Assembly: GCF_018424685.1 (NCBI RefSeq)
Contig: NZ_QTKX01000003.1
Location: 496,001-560,000, forward strand
Direction of reading: 5' to 3'
From: Mesobacillus boroniphilus
GTDB taxonomy: Bacteria > Bacillota > Bacilli > Bacillales > Cytobacillaceae
DNA length: 64,000 nt
The notes beneath the pieces were generated by a model. That model had not been told where the DNA came from. It ran no database searches and worked only from the letters and a program-made list of their open reading frames with translations. Both the position numbers and the translations under genes were made by a program. Positions 32,904-41,672 of the stretch are shown here, piece after piece. Each line of letters starts with the position of its first letter. Position 1 is the stretch's first letter.

Positions 32904-33737
32904 ATGAAAAAAGCAGCAGCTATCCTTGTTATGACGATGGTTTTCATGATGTCAATTTTAGCGCCGGCCTTTGCGGAAGAAGGGAAGGCGAAAAAAGCTC
33001 CTCAGCCTAAGCAAGCTGAAAAGGCAAAGTATACAATTCCGAATTCAGTAATGAATATCACGAAGGACAACACATATCCAAACCCAACGGAGGATTTGCC
33101 CTTCCTTCAGCCAAGCGAGCTGACGAAGAACTTGATCAAAACATCAAAAGTGAAGATTGAGAACCCTGATTTAATCCGAATGCTAAATGAAACGACCATT
33201 AACAGCACTCCTTTTGCAATCGGCTATCGAGCGATTGTTTACCTTGGAGAATGGCCGTTGAATTATGTATCTACTGAGACTTCCACGAACTGGGAGTACC
33301 AGAAAATCAATACGAATTATTATGATAATCGCGGCGGAAATGCTATCTATCAAATCCATTATGTCCAGGAACAGCAAAAGGTTGTGAAGGGCGGCTTGAC
33401 GGCGAAAATCAATAATGCCGAAGACGTGCAGAAGATGATGATGTTGAAAGCGGCCAAGAAAACCGGACTCCCGCTTGCGTTTGAGACAATCATTGGCGCT
33501 GGTACGAAAAAAGACCATATCTATAATATCCAGCCAAAACGTCTAGGTTACCTGTACGCCTACGCACCAGCCATTAATGAAAAGGGCAAGGTGACATATG
33601 GTGAGGTCTACTTGATGCTAAAAGGAAACAAGAAAGTCATCGTCGTAAAAAATGTTGTCTCGCAGGGAATCGGTGCATGGATCCCGGTTCAGGACCATGT
33701 AAGCTTTGGCTTTGTGTCCAGTGAAAGGCCAAGATAA
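32904..33737 (+). CDS. yfkD: YfkD-like secreted protein
   Basis: 277-residue exported protein: signal peptide about 1-24 (FMMSILAPAFAEE), a Lys-rich linker, then the conserved YfkD domain with YTIPNSVMNITKDNTYPNP and IGYRAIVYLGEWPLNYVS among its landmarks. The family is restricted to bacilli and has no known activity. ATG 32904 follows AAAGGAG. A terminator follows at 33756. Its place after yfkH and an MFS gene matches B. subtilis order. Confidence 0.88.
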   Translation: MKKAAAILVMTMVFMMSILAPAFAEEGKAKKAPQPKQAEKAKYTIPNSVMNITKDNTYPNPTEDLPFLQPSELTKNLIKTSKVKIENPDLIRMLNETTINSTPFAIGYRAIVYLGEWPLNYVSTETSTNWEYQKINTNYYDNRGGNAIYQIHYVQEQQKVVKGGLTAKINNAEDVQKMMMLKAAKKTGLPLAFETIIGAGTKKDHIYNIQPKRLGYLYAYAPAINEKGKVTYGEVYLMLKGNKKVIVVKNVVSQGIGAWIPVQDHVSFGFVSSERPR

Positions 33738-33755
33738 TTAATATTGAAAAGACAG

Positions 33756-33790
33756 CCTTATTCCTTTAAATAGGAGTAAGGTTTTTTTTA
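33756..33790 (+). terminator. Terminator of yfkD
   Basis: Stem CCTTATTCCT/AGGAGTAAGG followed by eight T residues. Confidence 0.9.
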
Positions 33791-33827
33791 GTAATTTTTC
33801 CCTCTTGACAAAAGGTATATATATCCT

Positions 33828-33853
33828 GTTTATCGGTTATCTAAGGCGGGAAA
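33828..33853 (+). promoter_or_regulatory. Candidate sigma-B promoter of the Asn/Ser-rich YtxH gene
   Basis: GTTTAT, 14 bases, GGGAAA, 50 bases before the ATG. A good sigma-A -35 (TTGACA at 33805) also stands 17 bases before the same GTTTAT, which would be a poor -10. The gene may thus be read by either sigma factor. Confidence 0.45.
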
Positions 33854-33903
33854 GAGTTATACATAACCATTAAATCTACGAAATTTAAAGGAGGAAATAG
33901 ATT

Positions 33904-34716
33904 ATGTCTGACAATACTCTTTCCAGCAACAACCAGAATTCAATGGGGAACAACTCAAACTCTTATAGTATGAATAACAACACTTACACTTCTGCAAATG
34001 AAAATGCTTCTTATGATACAACAACTGGCACAACAACGTATGCAAGCACAGCATCAAACGATTCTTATTCTAACAACACTTCCATGGGAGGCTACTCTAA
34101 CAGCTACGGAGTAGACAGCTCAAATAACTCAAGCTCATCAAACGGCAAGCTCATGAAAGGCGTCCTCATTGGTGCGGCGATCGGTGGTGCATTGACTTTA
34201 CTCGATTCCAACACCCGTTCAAAGGTGAAAAATAAGGCAGTAGATGTGAAGGACACATCAATGAACGTGTTCAGCGAAGTTAAAAACAACCCTTCTGATG
34301 TGAAGGAGCAAATGATGGGGAGCTTTAAGGAAGCTTCTAACATTTTAAAAGAAGCAATAAGTGATGCACAAAACCTTTACCAGCGTCTGAATGACGATGT
34401 ATTCAGCAAGATGAATGAGGCAAAGTCCAATTCTTCCGAAGCTATGAATACAGTAATGGATGCAAAGGATGATCTCAAGGAAGTTGGATCAAAAGTCAAG
34501 GAAGCAGGCTCTACTGCAATGGACAACCCTGTTGTCAACTCTGCGACTGATTCAACATCCAACAATAATTCTGGTACAGGCTCTAGCTCTAGCAATCCTG
34601 CTGGTGCTTATGCAACAGGAATGGACAGCCGACAGTCAGATACAACAGGTCTAGGAAATACATCTAACACATTTACTGTATCTCCTGAAGAACAGAACAA
34701 CGATAATAATCGATAA
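33904..34716 (+). CDS. Asn/Ser-rich protein with a YtxH-type core
   Basis: 270-residue protein. Residues 1-80 and about 215-270 are low-complexity and rich in Asn, Ser, Thr and Tyr. The middle has a YtxH-type glycine-rich membrane segment (KLMKGVLIGAAIGGALTLLD, about 81-100) followed by a charged helix with heptad-like repeats. This is the same layout as the YtxH protein at 24657, whose VLGAMAGGAVTLLEKSTR aligns with VLIGAAIGGALTLLDSNTR. ATG 33904 follows AAAGGAGG. Perhaps a stress-induced cell-envelope protein; function unknown. Confidence 0.8.
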   Translation: MSDNTLSSNNQNSMGNNSNSYSMNNNTYTSANENASYDTTTGTTTYASTASNDSYSNNTSMGGYSNSYGVDSSNNSSSSNGKLMKGVLIGAAIGGALTLLDSNTRSKVKNKAVDVKDTSMNVFSEVKNNPSDVKEQMMGSFKEASNILKEAISDAQNLYQRLNDDVFSKMNEAKSNSSEAMNTVMDAKDDLKEVGSKVKEAGSTAMDNPVVNSATDSTSNNNSGTGSSSSNPAGAYATGMDSRQSDTTGLGNTSNTFTVSPEEQNNDNNR

Positions 34717-34730
34717 GATTCACTAACGAG

Positions 34731-34777
34731 GCTGACACAAAAGGTCGTATAATGCGACCTTCTGTGTCAGTTTTTTT
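34731..34777 (+). terminator. Terminator of the Asn/Ser-rich YtxH gene
   Basis: Long stem GCTGACACA with TGTGTCAG and inner AGGTCG/CGACCT, followed by seven T residues. Confidence 0.95.
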
Positions 34778-34910
34778 ATTTTCGCGTGTTTATTGAACCT
34801 GAACGAAAAGAACTCGAACAAAAAGGATAAGGAATGAGATTCTGGTATGAAAAGCCAAAGCCCAGGTGCAAAACAATGTTCGACCTTATGTCAATGCCAG
34901 TATTTTGCTA

Positions 34911-34936
34911 GTTTCTTTATAGATTTTGAGGGGTAA
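34911..34936 (+). promoter_or_regulatory. Candidate sigma-B promoter of the gamma-glutamyltransferase gene
   Basis: GTTTCT, 14 bases, GGGTAA, 49 bases upstream of the ATG. The -10 element matches the sigma-B consensus GGGTA(A/T) exactly. Confidence 0.55.
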
Positions 34937-34984
34937 CTATACATATACAAATTGACTGATAGATATTTTGGGAGGTTACCGTCA

Positions 34985-36670
34985 ATGGAGAAGGAATTTA
35001 AACCACGTTCAGATAGATGCGATTATGATAGAGAAACAGCTAAAGGAAAAGTATCAATTGCCGCTTCGGCTCATCCTATTGCGACAGATGCGGCAGAAAA
35101 AATTTTACGTGATGGTGGTAATGCCATCGATGCAGCTATAGCTATTCAATTTGGGTTGAATGTCGGGGAACCGATGATGACAGGTATTGGCGGCAGCGGT
35201 TTTTTTATGGTGTACCATGCAGAAAGCAAGACAACGAAAATATTTGATGGCCACACGCGGGCACCAGCTGCTGCGCACCCAAAATTATTTCTTGATGAGC
35301 ACGATGAAGTCATCCCTTTTCGCGAAAGATCAACGCATGCCACTGCCGTGGGTGTTCCGGGGATTTTAAAAGCAATGGAAGCAGCAAGGAAGGAATATGG
35401 TACGAAGCCGCTTGCTGAACTGATTGAACCCGCTGCACAGGCCGCGGAAAAGGGCGTTGAAGTCAATTGGGTTATGGACAACACGCTTAAGACCTTTGAA
35501 TACCGGCTTGGAGACCATGCCCGGGAACTTTTCATGCCCGGCGGTAAGGCATTATGTGAAGGGGATCGTTATCAAAAGGAGAATCTTGCCAAGACGTTCC
35601 GCATCCTTCAGAAAAAAGGAATCGAAGCCTTTTATGAAGGAGAAATAGCTGAAGCCATTGTCTCTACTTTAAAGGAACTTGGCGGAATCATGGAACTTTC
35701 CGATCTTAAAAGTTACAGGATTTCAATCGATGAACCAGCCTGGGGAACATATAGAGATTACAAAATTGCCTCTTCAAACATGCCAAGCGCGGGCGGAACC
35801 ACTATGCTTCAAATATTGAAGCTTCTAGAAGGTTTTGATCTGAGCAAGTATGATGTGAAGTCCTGGGAGAAATATTATTTATTTACGGAAGCGATGAGAA
35901 TTGCTTTTGCTGATAAAATTGCTTTTGCCGGAGACCCTGAATTTGGCGACATCCCATTGCAAGGGATGCTGAATGAAGAGTACCTTGCCGAGCGTCGTAA
36001 ATTGATTAATTTTGAACGCAGAAATGATTCGATCGATTTCGGCAATCCATGGGCTTATTCGGATGGAAAAGAAATCAATGTGGTCCGTCAGCCATTCGAG
36101 CCTGAAAGAGAAAGAAGTGAAACAACGCATTTTACCGTGATGGATAAATGGGGAAATATTGTTGCTTGTACTTCTACCGTTGAGCATCCGTTCGGATCGG
36201 GTATCATGGTGAAGGATTATGGGTTTGTCCTAAATAATGAGCTTACAGACTTTGATGCAATTCCAGGCGGGCTGAATGAGATCAAGCCTGGAAAACGGCC
36301 GGTAAGCTGCAAGACGCCAACGATTGTTTTCAAGGATGATGAGCCAGTGCTCACCCTTGGATCTCCGGGTGGTCCGACGATTGTTGGCTCTGTATTCCAA
36401 ACACTTGTCAATGTTCTTGATTTTGGCATGGAACTTAAGGAAGCCATCGAGGAGCCGCGAATATTCAACAGTACTGGGCCGCTCATTGGCTGGGAAGCGG
36501 GAATCAGTATGGAAGCGAAAGGGGAATTGGAATCGAAGGGTTTCGAGTTCGCAGATGGACCATTCCCGTTAGGAAATGTCCAGGCAATTCAGATCGATCG
36601 TGAAAAAGGCATTATCCATGGAGCGGCTGATTCAAGCCGTGAAGGGAAAGCGACTGGACTGGATGAATAA
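34985..36670 (+). CDS. Gamma-glutamyltransferase-like protein, cytoplasmic (YwrD-like)
   Basis: 561-residue member of the Ntn-hydrolase family that transfers gamma-glutamyl groups from glutathione-like donors. It is made as one chain and cut autocatalytically before Thr-380 in ETTHFTVMDKWGN, which becomes the nucleophile. Other family segments are GGNAIDAAIA, TGIGGSGFFMV, PSAGGTTMLQ and LGSPGGPTIVGSVFQ. There is no signal peptide, unlike secreted GGT; B. subtilis YwrD is similar. ATG 34985 follows GGGAGGT, and an in-frame start at 34952 is not supported. The sigma-B-like promoter suggests stress induction. Bacilli lack much glutathione, so the true donor is uncertain. Confidence 0.9.
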   Translation: MEKEFKPRSDRCDYDRETAKGKVSIAASAHPIATDAAEKILRDGGNAIDAAIAIQFGLNVGEPMMTGIGGSGFFMVYHAESKTTKIFDGHTRAPAAAHPKLFLDEHDEVIPFRERSTHATAVGVPGILKAMEAARKEYGTKPLAELIEPAAQAAEKGVEVNWVMDNTLKTFEYRLGDHARELFMPGGKALCEGDRYQKENLAKTFRILQKKGIEAFYEGEIAEAIVSTLKELGGIMELSDLKSYRISIDEPAWGTYRDYKIASSNMPSAGGTTMLQILKLLEGFDLSKYDVKSWEKYYLFTEAMRIAFADKIAFAGDPEFGDIPLQGMLNEEYLAERRKLINFERRNDSIDFGNPWAYSDGKEINVVRQPFEPERERSETTHFTVMDKWGNIVACTSTVEHPFGSGIMVKDYGFVLNNELTDFDAIPGGLNEIKPGKRPVSCKTPTIVFKDDEPVLTLGSPGGPTIVGSVFQTLVNVLDFGMELKEAIEEPRIFNSTGPLIGWEAGISMEAKGELESKGFEFADGPFPLGNVQAIQIDREKGIIHGAADSSREGKATGLDE

Positions 36671-36682
36671 AAGCATTGAAAG

Positions 36683-36714
36683 AAGCAGGCTGGAGTAAAT
36701 CAGCCTGCTTTCTT
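36683..36714 (+). terminator. Bidirectional terminator between ggt-like and DUF421 genes
   Basis: Perfect stem AAGCAGGCTG/CAGCCTGCTT with an 8-base loop. TCTTATTG follows on the top strand, and CTTTCAATG on the other. Confidence 0.8.
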
Positions 36715-37216
36715 ATTGTTCAACGTTATCCAAAGTATTCGTCTCTGATTCAGTTTTTTTAATGACCGATATAGTGCCATCTGTCTCAAGGACCACGGCT
36801 TCCACTTGATGCATTGAATTGATGCCGCTTGAGCGTGCTGCCTGAAGAATTTCAACTTCGAGAACCCGCTCTTTGACTATTTTTTCTTTTAAATAATTTC
36901 CACGATAAAATAACAACTGCGGTTCCGACTTGATCAATTTTTTGAATCTACTAGAGCGGATGGACAGCCAGGCAACCAGGTATTGCAGGGCAATCAAAAT
37001 GAGAAATGCCGCAATGCCTTCAACTAGCGCTATATTTTTGTTCAAAAGGGTTGTCGCCAGGGTAGATCCGAGCGCAACTGTGACAATCAGGTCAAATGCA
37101 TTCATTTTGGATAAAGTCCTTTTGCCGGAAACGCGCAGCAATAAAACGAGAGCGGAATAAGCAAGCAAACCTATAATCAGTGGCCGCAAAGCCGCTTCCC
37201 AAGAATTAAAAAACAT
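36713..37216 (-). CDS. DUF421 membrane protein (YetF/YrbG-like)
   Basis: 167-residue protein with three N-terminal membrane helices (about 10-90) and a cytoplasmic alpha/beta domain. The family signature SGKRTLSKMNAFDLIVTVALGS is clear (GKRTLSKMNAFDLIV). DUF421 proteins such as YetF are found in many bacilli and several are spore-expressed; YetF has been tied to phosphatidylserine decarboxylase function in forespores, but this paralogue is short and unassigned. ATG 37216 follows GAGGTGATG. Confidence 0.85.
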   Translation of the reverse strand: MFFNSWEAALRPLIIGLLAYSALVLLLRVSGKRTLSKMNAFDLIVTVALGSTLATTLLNKNIALVEGIAAFLILIALQYLVAWLSIRSSRFKKLIKSEPQLLFYRGNYLKEKIVKERVLEVEILQAARSSGINSMHQVEAVVLETDGTISVIKKTESETNTLDNVEQ

Positions 37217-37370
37217 TTCATCACCTCATATATGTTTTTTTCCTAAAAAAGCATGGACAAACATTGTTTAGGGGGAATACTACCCAATAGCAGATATGAA
37301 GGTTTGATTAATATTGCACAATCGTCCATTTTTAGGTAGGATGTTAACGATAGTGAAAGGAGCGAGAAGT

Positions 37371-37556
37371 TTGGGAAGTCCGATAAATGAGAAAAATACA
37401 CAGGTAGTGTTTTTGAAGCAGCGTTTGGATATGTTTGCTGAGTTACTTGAGGCAATCGATCCAGTGGAAGCAGATCTTGAAGATATCGACCGCATGATCC
37501 AAATCGTCGAAGAAATGGATGCAAAATGCCGGGAATTTAAAAATCGCGATTTGTAA
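37371..37556 (+). CDS. SE1561-family protein (61 aa)
   Basis: Small cytoplasmic protein of the SE1561 family conserved in Firmicutes: MGSPINEKNTQVVFLKQRL, then PVEADLEDIDRMIQIVEEMD, predicted as two helices. TTG 37371 follows AAAGGAGCGAG and begins exactly where the family begins; the in-frame ATG at 37314 would add 19 unrelated residues. No function is known. Confidence 0.82.
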   Translation: MGSPINEKNTQVVFLKQRLDMFAELLEAIDPVEADLEDIDRMIQIVEEMDAKCREFKNRDL

Positions 37557-37637
37557 GGGACCCTTTTGTGAGGTCTCTTTTGTTTTTAAGGTATTTATAA
37601 AGTTATTAAGTTGTGGATAACTACATGTAGTTTTCTT

Positions 37638-37690
37638 AATCCAGCTCCAGCACGCTTGTCGGGGCTGAACAAGGCGTTTGCGTATTTCTA
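37638..37690. repeat. Fragment of a dispersed Bacillaceae repeat
   Basis: The stretch beginning CCAGCTCCAGC and containing GCTTGTCGGGGCTGAACAAG, then GCGTTTGCG, recalls from memory a repeat scattered through Bacillus and relatives (CTTGTCGGGGCTGATCAAGGCGC). Only the end portion is present. Its G+C is much higher than the flanks. It lies in the 259-base gap before the fumarase gene, which otherwise shows nothing recognisable. Confidence 0.55.
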
Positions 37691-37815
37691 TTTGTAAACG
37701 ATTCCATATTCTATCTTTAAATCAATAGGGCTTAGGAGTATAATGGTATCGGAGAAATTGTTATAAAATTTTCACATATAAAGAGCTAGAAAGACAAGGG
37801 GAGAGGGGAAGACAG

Positions 37816-39369
37816 ATGAATATCGAAAAGTTTCAGGAAAGCATGTATGAGCTGATTGTTGAAACATCCACGAACCTGCCGAAGGATGTGCGCAGGGCGA
37901 TCAAAGCTGCGGCTGAGCGTGAAAACGCGGGAACCCGTTCAGCGATGAGTCTTGATACCATCACGAATAATATTAAAATGGCGGATGACAATGTATCGCC
38001 AATTTGCCAGGATACTGGACTGCCAACCTTTAAAATCAAAACTCCGGTTGGAGCGAACCAGATAGAAATGAAAAAAGCGATTTACAATGCAATTGCACAA
38101 GCAACAAAGGATGGAAAGCTGCGGCCGAACTCTGTTGATTCGCTGACTGGGGAAAATAGCGGGGACAACCTTGGCGGAGGAACTCCTGTCATTAAATTTG
38201 AGCAATGGGAAAATGATTATATCGACGCACGCCTGATCTTAAAGGGCGGCGGCTGTGAAAATAAGAATATCCAATACAGCCTTCCAACTGAGCTGGAAGG
38301 ACTTGGGCGAGCAGGTCGTGACCTTGACGGAATCCGCAAATGCATCATGCACTCGGTCTACCAGGCACAGGGACAAGGCTGCAGCGCCGGCTTTATCGGC
38401 GTTGGTATTGGCGGGGACCGATCTTCCGGATACGATCTTGCCAAGGAGCAGCTGTTCCGTACGGTGGAAGATGTTAATCCACATGAGGATCTGCGCAGCC
38501 TTGAAGAATATGTAATGGAAAATGCTAATAAGCTTGGAATAGGCACGATGGGCTTTGGCGGGGAGACCACTCTGCTAGGGTGCAAAATCGGTGTCATGAA
38601 CCGTATTCCTGCCAGCTTCTACGTTTCTGTAGCGTACAACTGCTGGGCATATCGCCGCCTTGGTGTAGCAGTGAATCCTGAATCAGGAGAGATCCAGGAA
38701 TGGATGTACCAGGAGGGCGAGAAAATCGACTTCGCACAGCCTGCTGCCCAGGAAATCGCTGCAGCAGTTGAAGCTCCGGTTGAACAGGATGTCGTTACAC
38801 TGACAGCTCCTATTACCGAAGAACAAATTCGTGAACTGAAAGTTGGAGATGTTGTCAGGATTGACGGCATGATGTATACAGGCCGCGATGCAATTCACAA
38901 ATACCTGTCCGACCATGATTCACCTGTTGACTTGAACGGCCAGATCATCTATCATTGCGGTCCGGTTATGCTGAAGGATGAAGAAGGCAAGTGGCATGTG
39001 AAGGCTGCCGGCCCGACAACAAGTATTCGTGAGGAGCCTTACCAGGGTGATATCATGAAGAAATTCGGCATCCGTGCGGTCATCGGTAAAGGCGGAATGG
39101 GCGCGAAGACGCTTGCTGCTTTGAAGGAACATGGCGGTGTTTATCTGAATGCAATCGGTGGGGCTGCTCAGTATTATGCTGACTGCATCAAGTCTGTTGA
39201 AGGTGTTGATCTGATGAACTTCGGGATTCCTGAAGCAATGTGGCACCTCAACGTCGAAGGCTTCACGGCGGTTGTCACGATGGACTCTCACGGCAACAGT
39301 CTGCATGAGGACGTAGAAAAATCATCCCTTGAAAAATTGGCTCAGTTCGCTGATCGAGTTTATAAGTAA
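37816..39369 (+). CDS. fumA: Fumarate hydratase, class I (iron-sulfur)
   Basis: 517-residue TCA-cycle enzyme converting fumarate and malate, with a labile [4Fe-4S] cluster. The N-terminal alpha region contains SPICQDTGLPTFKIK and GCSAGFIGVGIGGDRSSGY, and FGGETTLLGCKIG has the third cluster cysteine; Cys residues near 74, 193 and 268 are likely ligands. The C-terminal beta region begins near residue 335 (ITEEQIRELKVGDVVRIDG) with MYTGRDAIHKYL and GPTTSIREEPYQ. The fused alpha-beta layout is the two-domain class I form. ATG 37816 follows GGGGAGAGGGG. The enzyme is oxygen- and peroxide-sensitive, unlike class II FumC. Confidence 0.94.
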   Translation: MNIEKFQESMYELIVETSTNLPKDVRRAIKAAAERENAGTRSAMSLDTITNNIKMADDNVSPICQDTGLPTFKIKTPVGANQIEMKKAIYNAIAQATKDGKLRPNSVDSLTGENSGDNLGGGTPVIKFEQWENDYIDARLILKGGGCENKNIQYSLPTELEGLGRAGRDLDGIRKCIMHSVYQAQGQGCSAGFIGVGIGGDRSSGYDLAKEQLFRTVEDVNPHEDLRSLEEYVMENANKLGIGTMGFGGETTLLGCKIGVMNRIPASFYVSVAYNCWAYRRLGVAVNPESGEIQEWMYQEGEKIDFAQPAAQEIAAAVEAPVEQDVVTLTAPITEEQIRELKVGDVVRIDGMMYTGRDAIHKYLSDHDSPVDLNGQIIYHCGPVMLKDEEGKWHVKAAGPTTSIREEPYQGDIMKKFGIRAVIGKGGMGAKTLAALKEHGGVYLNAIGGAAQYYADCIKSVEGVDLMNFGIPEAMWHLNVEGFTAVVTMDSHGNSLHEDVEKSSLEKLAQFADRVYK

Positions 39370-39376
39370 TATCACG

Positions 39377-39417
39377 AAAGGAGGCTCGCTTTTTAAAGCA
39401 AGCCTCCTTTTAGTTTT
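39377..39417 (+). terminator. Terminator between fumA and the DUF3231 gene
   Basis: Stem AAAGGAGGCT/AGCCTCCTTT with an inner GCTTT/AAAGC, followed by TAGTTTTT. Also fits the convergent gene. Confidence 0.9.
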
Positions 39418-40423
39418 TCTTCTGCTTTGCGAGCTGGTTTCGATCCACATTTCTCGGTTGACTTTCCAACCACTCATGCTCGATTTGAATATTCCCTCCA
39501 TCCTCAGCAAAGTTTGCTGTTTCCATTAGGAATCTTATGTAGGTGGCCCCGAGGTCATGACGGGGGCTGACTGCCATAGAGTCTCCAAAGTTCCGGACTT
39601 TTGCGGAGGATAAGTTGGAGATATGGAAGAGCATCAATTTATCTGAGTATGGAGCCTCAGTGGACTCGGTGACCATAAACTGGCTTGGGATTGAGACAGG
39701 CAATTCTTCTTTGTACATGATTTGTGAAAGTATATTGTGCTGCTTGATATTGATTTTTTTCCCGCGCAAAAAATATTCACGTACTTCCTCATGCTTAGCG
39801 ACCTGGCTGAACCCCATGACAAGAATCATTTTAACCGCATTCACCTGGGTGTTCAAAAAAAGATGGGTGATTTCCATTGCTGTAAGAGGCCTTTTGTCAC
39901 CAAAATATCCATTGAAAAAGCTTTGCTTTTCCACAAAAGATACCTCGCTTGGGGTAGGGATGTATGGAGGTCTGACATGCAAACCCTTTTCAAGCATCAC
40001 TTCTGTAACCTTATTTGAAAGGTTAAGAGAAGAAATATTGATATCCGTGATCAAGTGCCGCAAGTCCATCTTTGAGAAACCAGGCAGCGCGACGCTGTAA
40101 TATAGCGCGCCATATTTCACCATCATATCCAGGTAGTTCAGGTAAAAGCTGTCTGAGAACAGCTTCGGTGCTTTTGCATTCACATCTGCTTCTGAAAATC
40201 CCTGTGGCACAGCCATTCCTTCAGTTGTAAAAAGGTTTTCCAGTTGCGAGAGAATTTTTTTGCTCAATTCATCAGCTGCCAGAAGGCAATCCTTTACCTC
40301 TTCATCTTCTACATTCAGCAAAAAATGACGGAACATGCAGACAGCCATTGAGTTAGCAATGTATATATTCCAGAGGTTGCCGATTTCACTAGATGTCCAA
40401 TCGATTTTTTGTTCTTCTGACAT
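39410..40423 (-). CDS. DUF3231 protein (tandem ferritin-like domains)
   Basis: 337-residue protein with two related all-helical halves (about 1-165 and 170-335), the DUF3231 family typical of spore-forming bacilli. Repeats are seen as WNIYIANSMAVCMFRHFLLN and THLFLNTQVNAVKMILVMGF. Members resemble spore-coat CotF/ferritin-like proteins. ATG 40423 follows AAGGAG. Its expression may be sporulation-linked (inference). No metal-binding Glu-His set is clear. Confidence 0.85.
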   Translation of the reverse strand: MSEEQKIDWTSSEIGNLWNIYIANSMAVCMFRHFLLNVEDEEVKDCLLAADELSKKILSQLENLFTTEGMAVPQGFSEADVNAKAPKLFSDSFYLNYLDMMVKYGALYYSVALPGFSKMDLRHLITDINISSLNLSNKVTEVMLEKGLHVRPPYIPTPSEVSFVEKQSFFNGYFGDKRPLTAMEITHLFLNTQVNAVKMILVMGFSQVAKHEEVREYFLRGKKINIKQHNILSQIMYKEELPVSIPSQFMVTESTEAPYSDKLMLFHISNLSSAKVRNFGDSMAVSPRHDLGATYIRFLMETANFAEDGGNIQIEHEWLESQPRNVDRNQLAKQKKN

Positions 40424-40542
40424 AGATTTCTCCTTAGTGTTTTGTATGTTTTTACTATTCGCTTTTTAAATTGAAATATACTTACAAGAATTTTTTTTAC
40501 CTGCTGACGAACACTAAGGAAAAACATCAATGGAGGAACATC

Positions 40543-41352
40543 ATGAAAACGATTGTTAAAATTTTGCTTGCTTCGGCACTGCTGCTGTTGATTACTTTAC
40601 CAGCAACAACCGGTGCGGAGGAGAACTCAAACTCACCCATGCACTGGGGATTCAAGAAGGGCCGGAATGGAAGGCAGGCTGATGCCGGCAGGATGTTCGA
40701 GGTCATCCTTGAAGATCACGGAGCTGTTTATAAAGGGGACAAAAATTCAAAGGATATTTATCTGACCTTCGATAACGGATATGAAAATGGCTATACCGAG
40801 AAAATCCTCGATATTTTAAAAGAAGAAAAAGTCCCAGCCGCGTTTTTTGTTACGGGTCACTATCTTGATAGTGCTCCAGAGCTAGTGGCGCGGATGGCGA
40901 ATGAAGGCCATATCATTGGAAACCATTCCTGGCACCATCCTGACCTGACCAAGATCAGCGATGAGAAAATAAAGAAGGAACTGGAAATGGTCAGATCTGA
41001 AACAGAAAGAATTACGGGTAAAAAGCATATGACCTATTTACGTCCGCCGCGCGGGATTTTCAGCGAAAGGACAATGGCAGTAGCCAAAGAAGCCGGCTAC
41101 ACCCACATTTTTTGGTCACTCGCCTTCGTTGACTGGAATACTGACCAGCAAAAAGGAGCGCAATATTCTTATGATAAAATCATGACGCAAATCCATCCAG
41201 GTGCCGTCCTGCTGCTCCACACCGTTTCGAAGGACAACGCGGACGCCCTTGGAAAAGTAATCAGGGATTTGAAAGAACAAGGTTATGAATTTAAAAGCCT
41301 TGATGATTTGATGCTAAGCAAGGGCGGAATGAAGGACCCAATGTTGTACTGA
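40543..41352 (+). CDS. pdaA: PdaA, peptidoglycan N-acetylmuramic acid deacetylase
   Basis: 269-residue exported polysaccharide deacetylase. Signal peptide about 1-24 (ILLASALLLLITLPATTGA). The NodB catalytic motif is TFDNGYENGYTEKIL (variant of TFDDG, as in B. subtilis PdaA), with IIGNHSWHHPDLTKI holding the metal His pair and YLRPPRGIFSERT the distal motif. PdaA makes the muramic delta-lactam of the spore cortex needed for germination. ATG 40543 follows GGAGG. A clear terminator follows. Length (B. subtilis 263) and region agree. Confidence 0.93.
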   Translation: MKTIVKILLASALLLLITLPATTGAEENSNSPMHWGFKKGRNGRQADAGRMFEVILEDHGAVYKGDKNSKDIYLTFDNGYENGYTEKILDILKEEKVPAAFFVTGHYLDSAPELVARMANEGHIIGNHSWHHPDLTKISDEKIKKELEMVRSETERITGKKHMTYLRPPRGIFSERTMAVAKEAGYTHIFWSLAFVDWNTDQQKGAQYSYDKIMTQIHPGAVLLLHTVSKDNADALGKVIRDLKEQGYEFKSLDDLMLSKGGMKDPMLY

Positions 41353-41360
41353 TGGGATGT

Positions 41361-41388
41361 CCCGGCATTTGTATAATGCCGGGCTTTT
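41361..41388 (+). terminator. Terminator of pdaA
   Basis: Perfect stem CCCGGCATT/AATGCCGGG followed by CTTTTG. Confidence 0.85.
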
Positions 41389-41550
41389 GAATTGGTAAAA
41401 AAGCTCGTTTTTTCCAAGTCGCCAATAAAATCATATTTTCGCCAATAAAAATAAATTTTCGTCAATAAAGTTGTGAACTTCGCCAATAAAATCTGAAAAT
41501 CGCCAATAAAGTTGTGAACTCCACCAATAAAACTTGATATCACCAAATAA
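41388..41550. repeat. Hairpin-led array of CGCCAATAA repeats (copy 3, diverged)
   Basis: Starts with an inverted repeat TTGG..AAAAAA/TTTTTT..CCAA (about 41393-41417), then cores at 41420, 41440, 41460 (CGTCAATA), 41481, 41501, 41522 (CACCAATA) and 41541 (degenerate); steps are 19-21 bases. The leading hairpin has different bases from copies 1 and 2 but the same pairing layout. The rest of the gap to 41672 shows nothing beyond the next gene's upstream region. Confidence 0.88.
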
Positions 41551-41672
41551 AATATGAACACCATCTAAATTCAGCTCGATTATATAAAACCAGAACCGCA
41601 ACCTTCACTATTTTCGTAAAAAAACCGAGGAAATGCTATAATACGGGGAAAATACTAAAGGGCGGTTTGTAT

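Noticed and set aside
34834..34911. Short ORF (about 25 codons, ATG after AAGGATAAGG) before the gamma-glutamyltransferase gene
   Set aside because: It overlaps the proposed sigma-B -35, shows no recognisable family, and ends inside the promoter region; probably chance.
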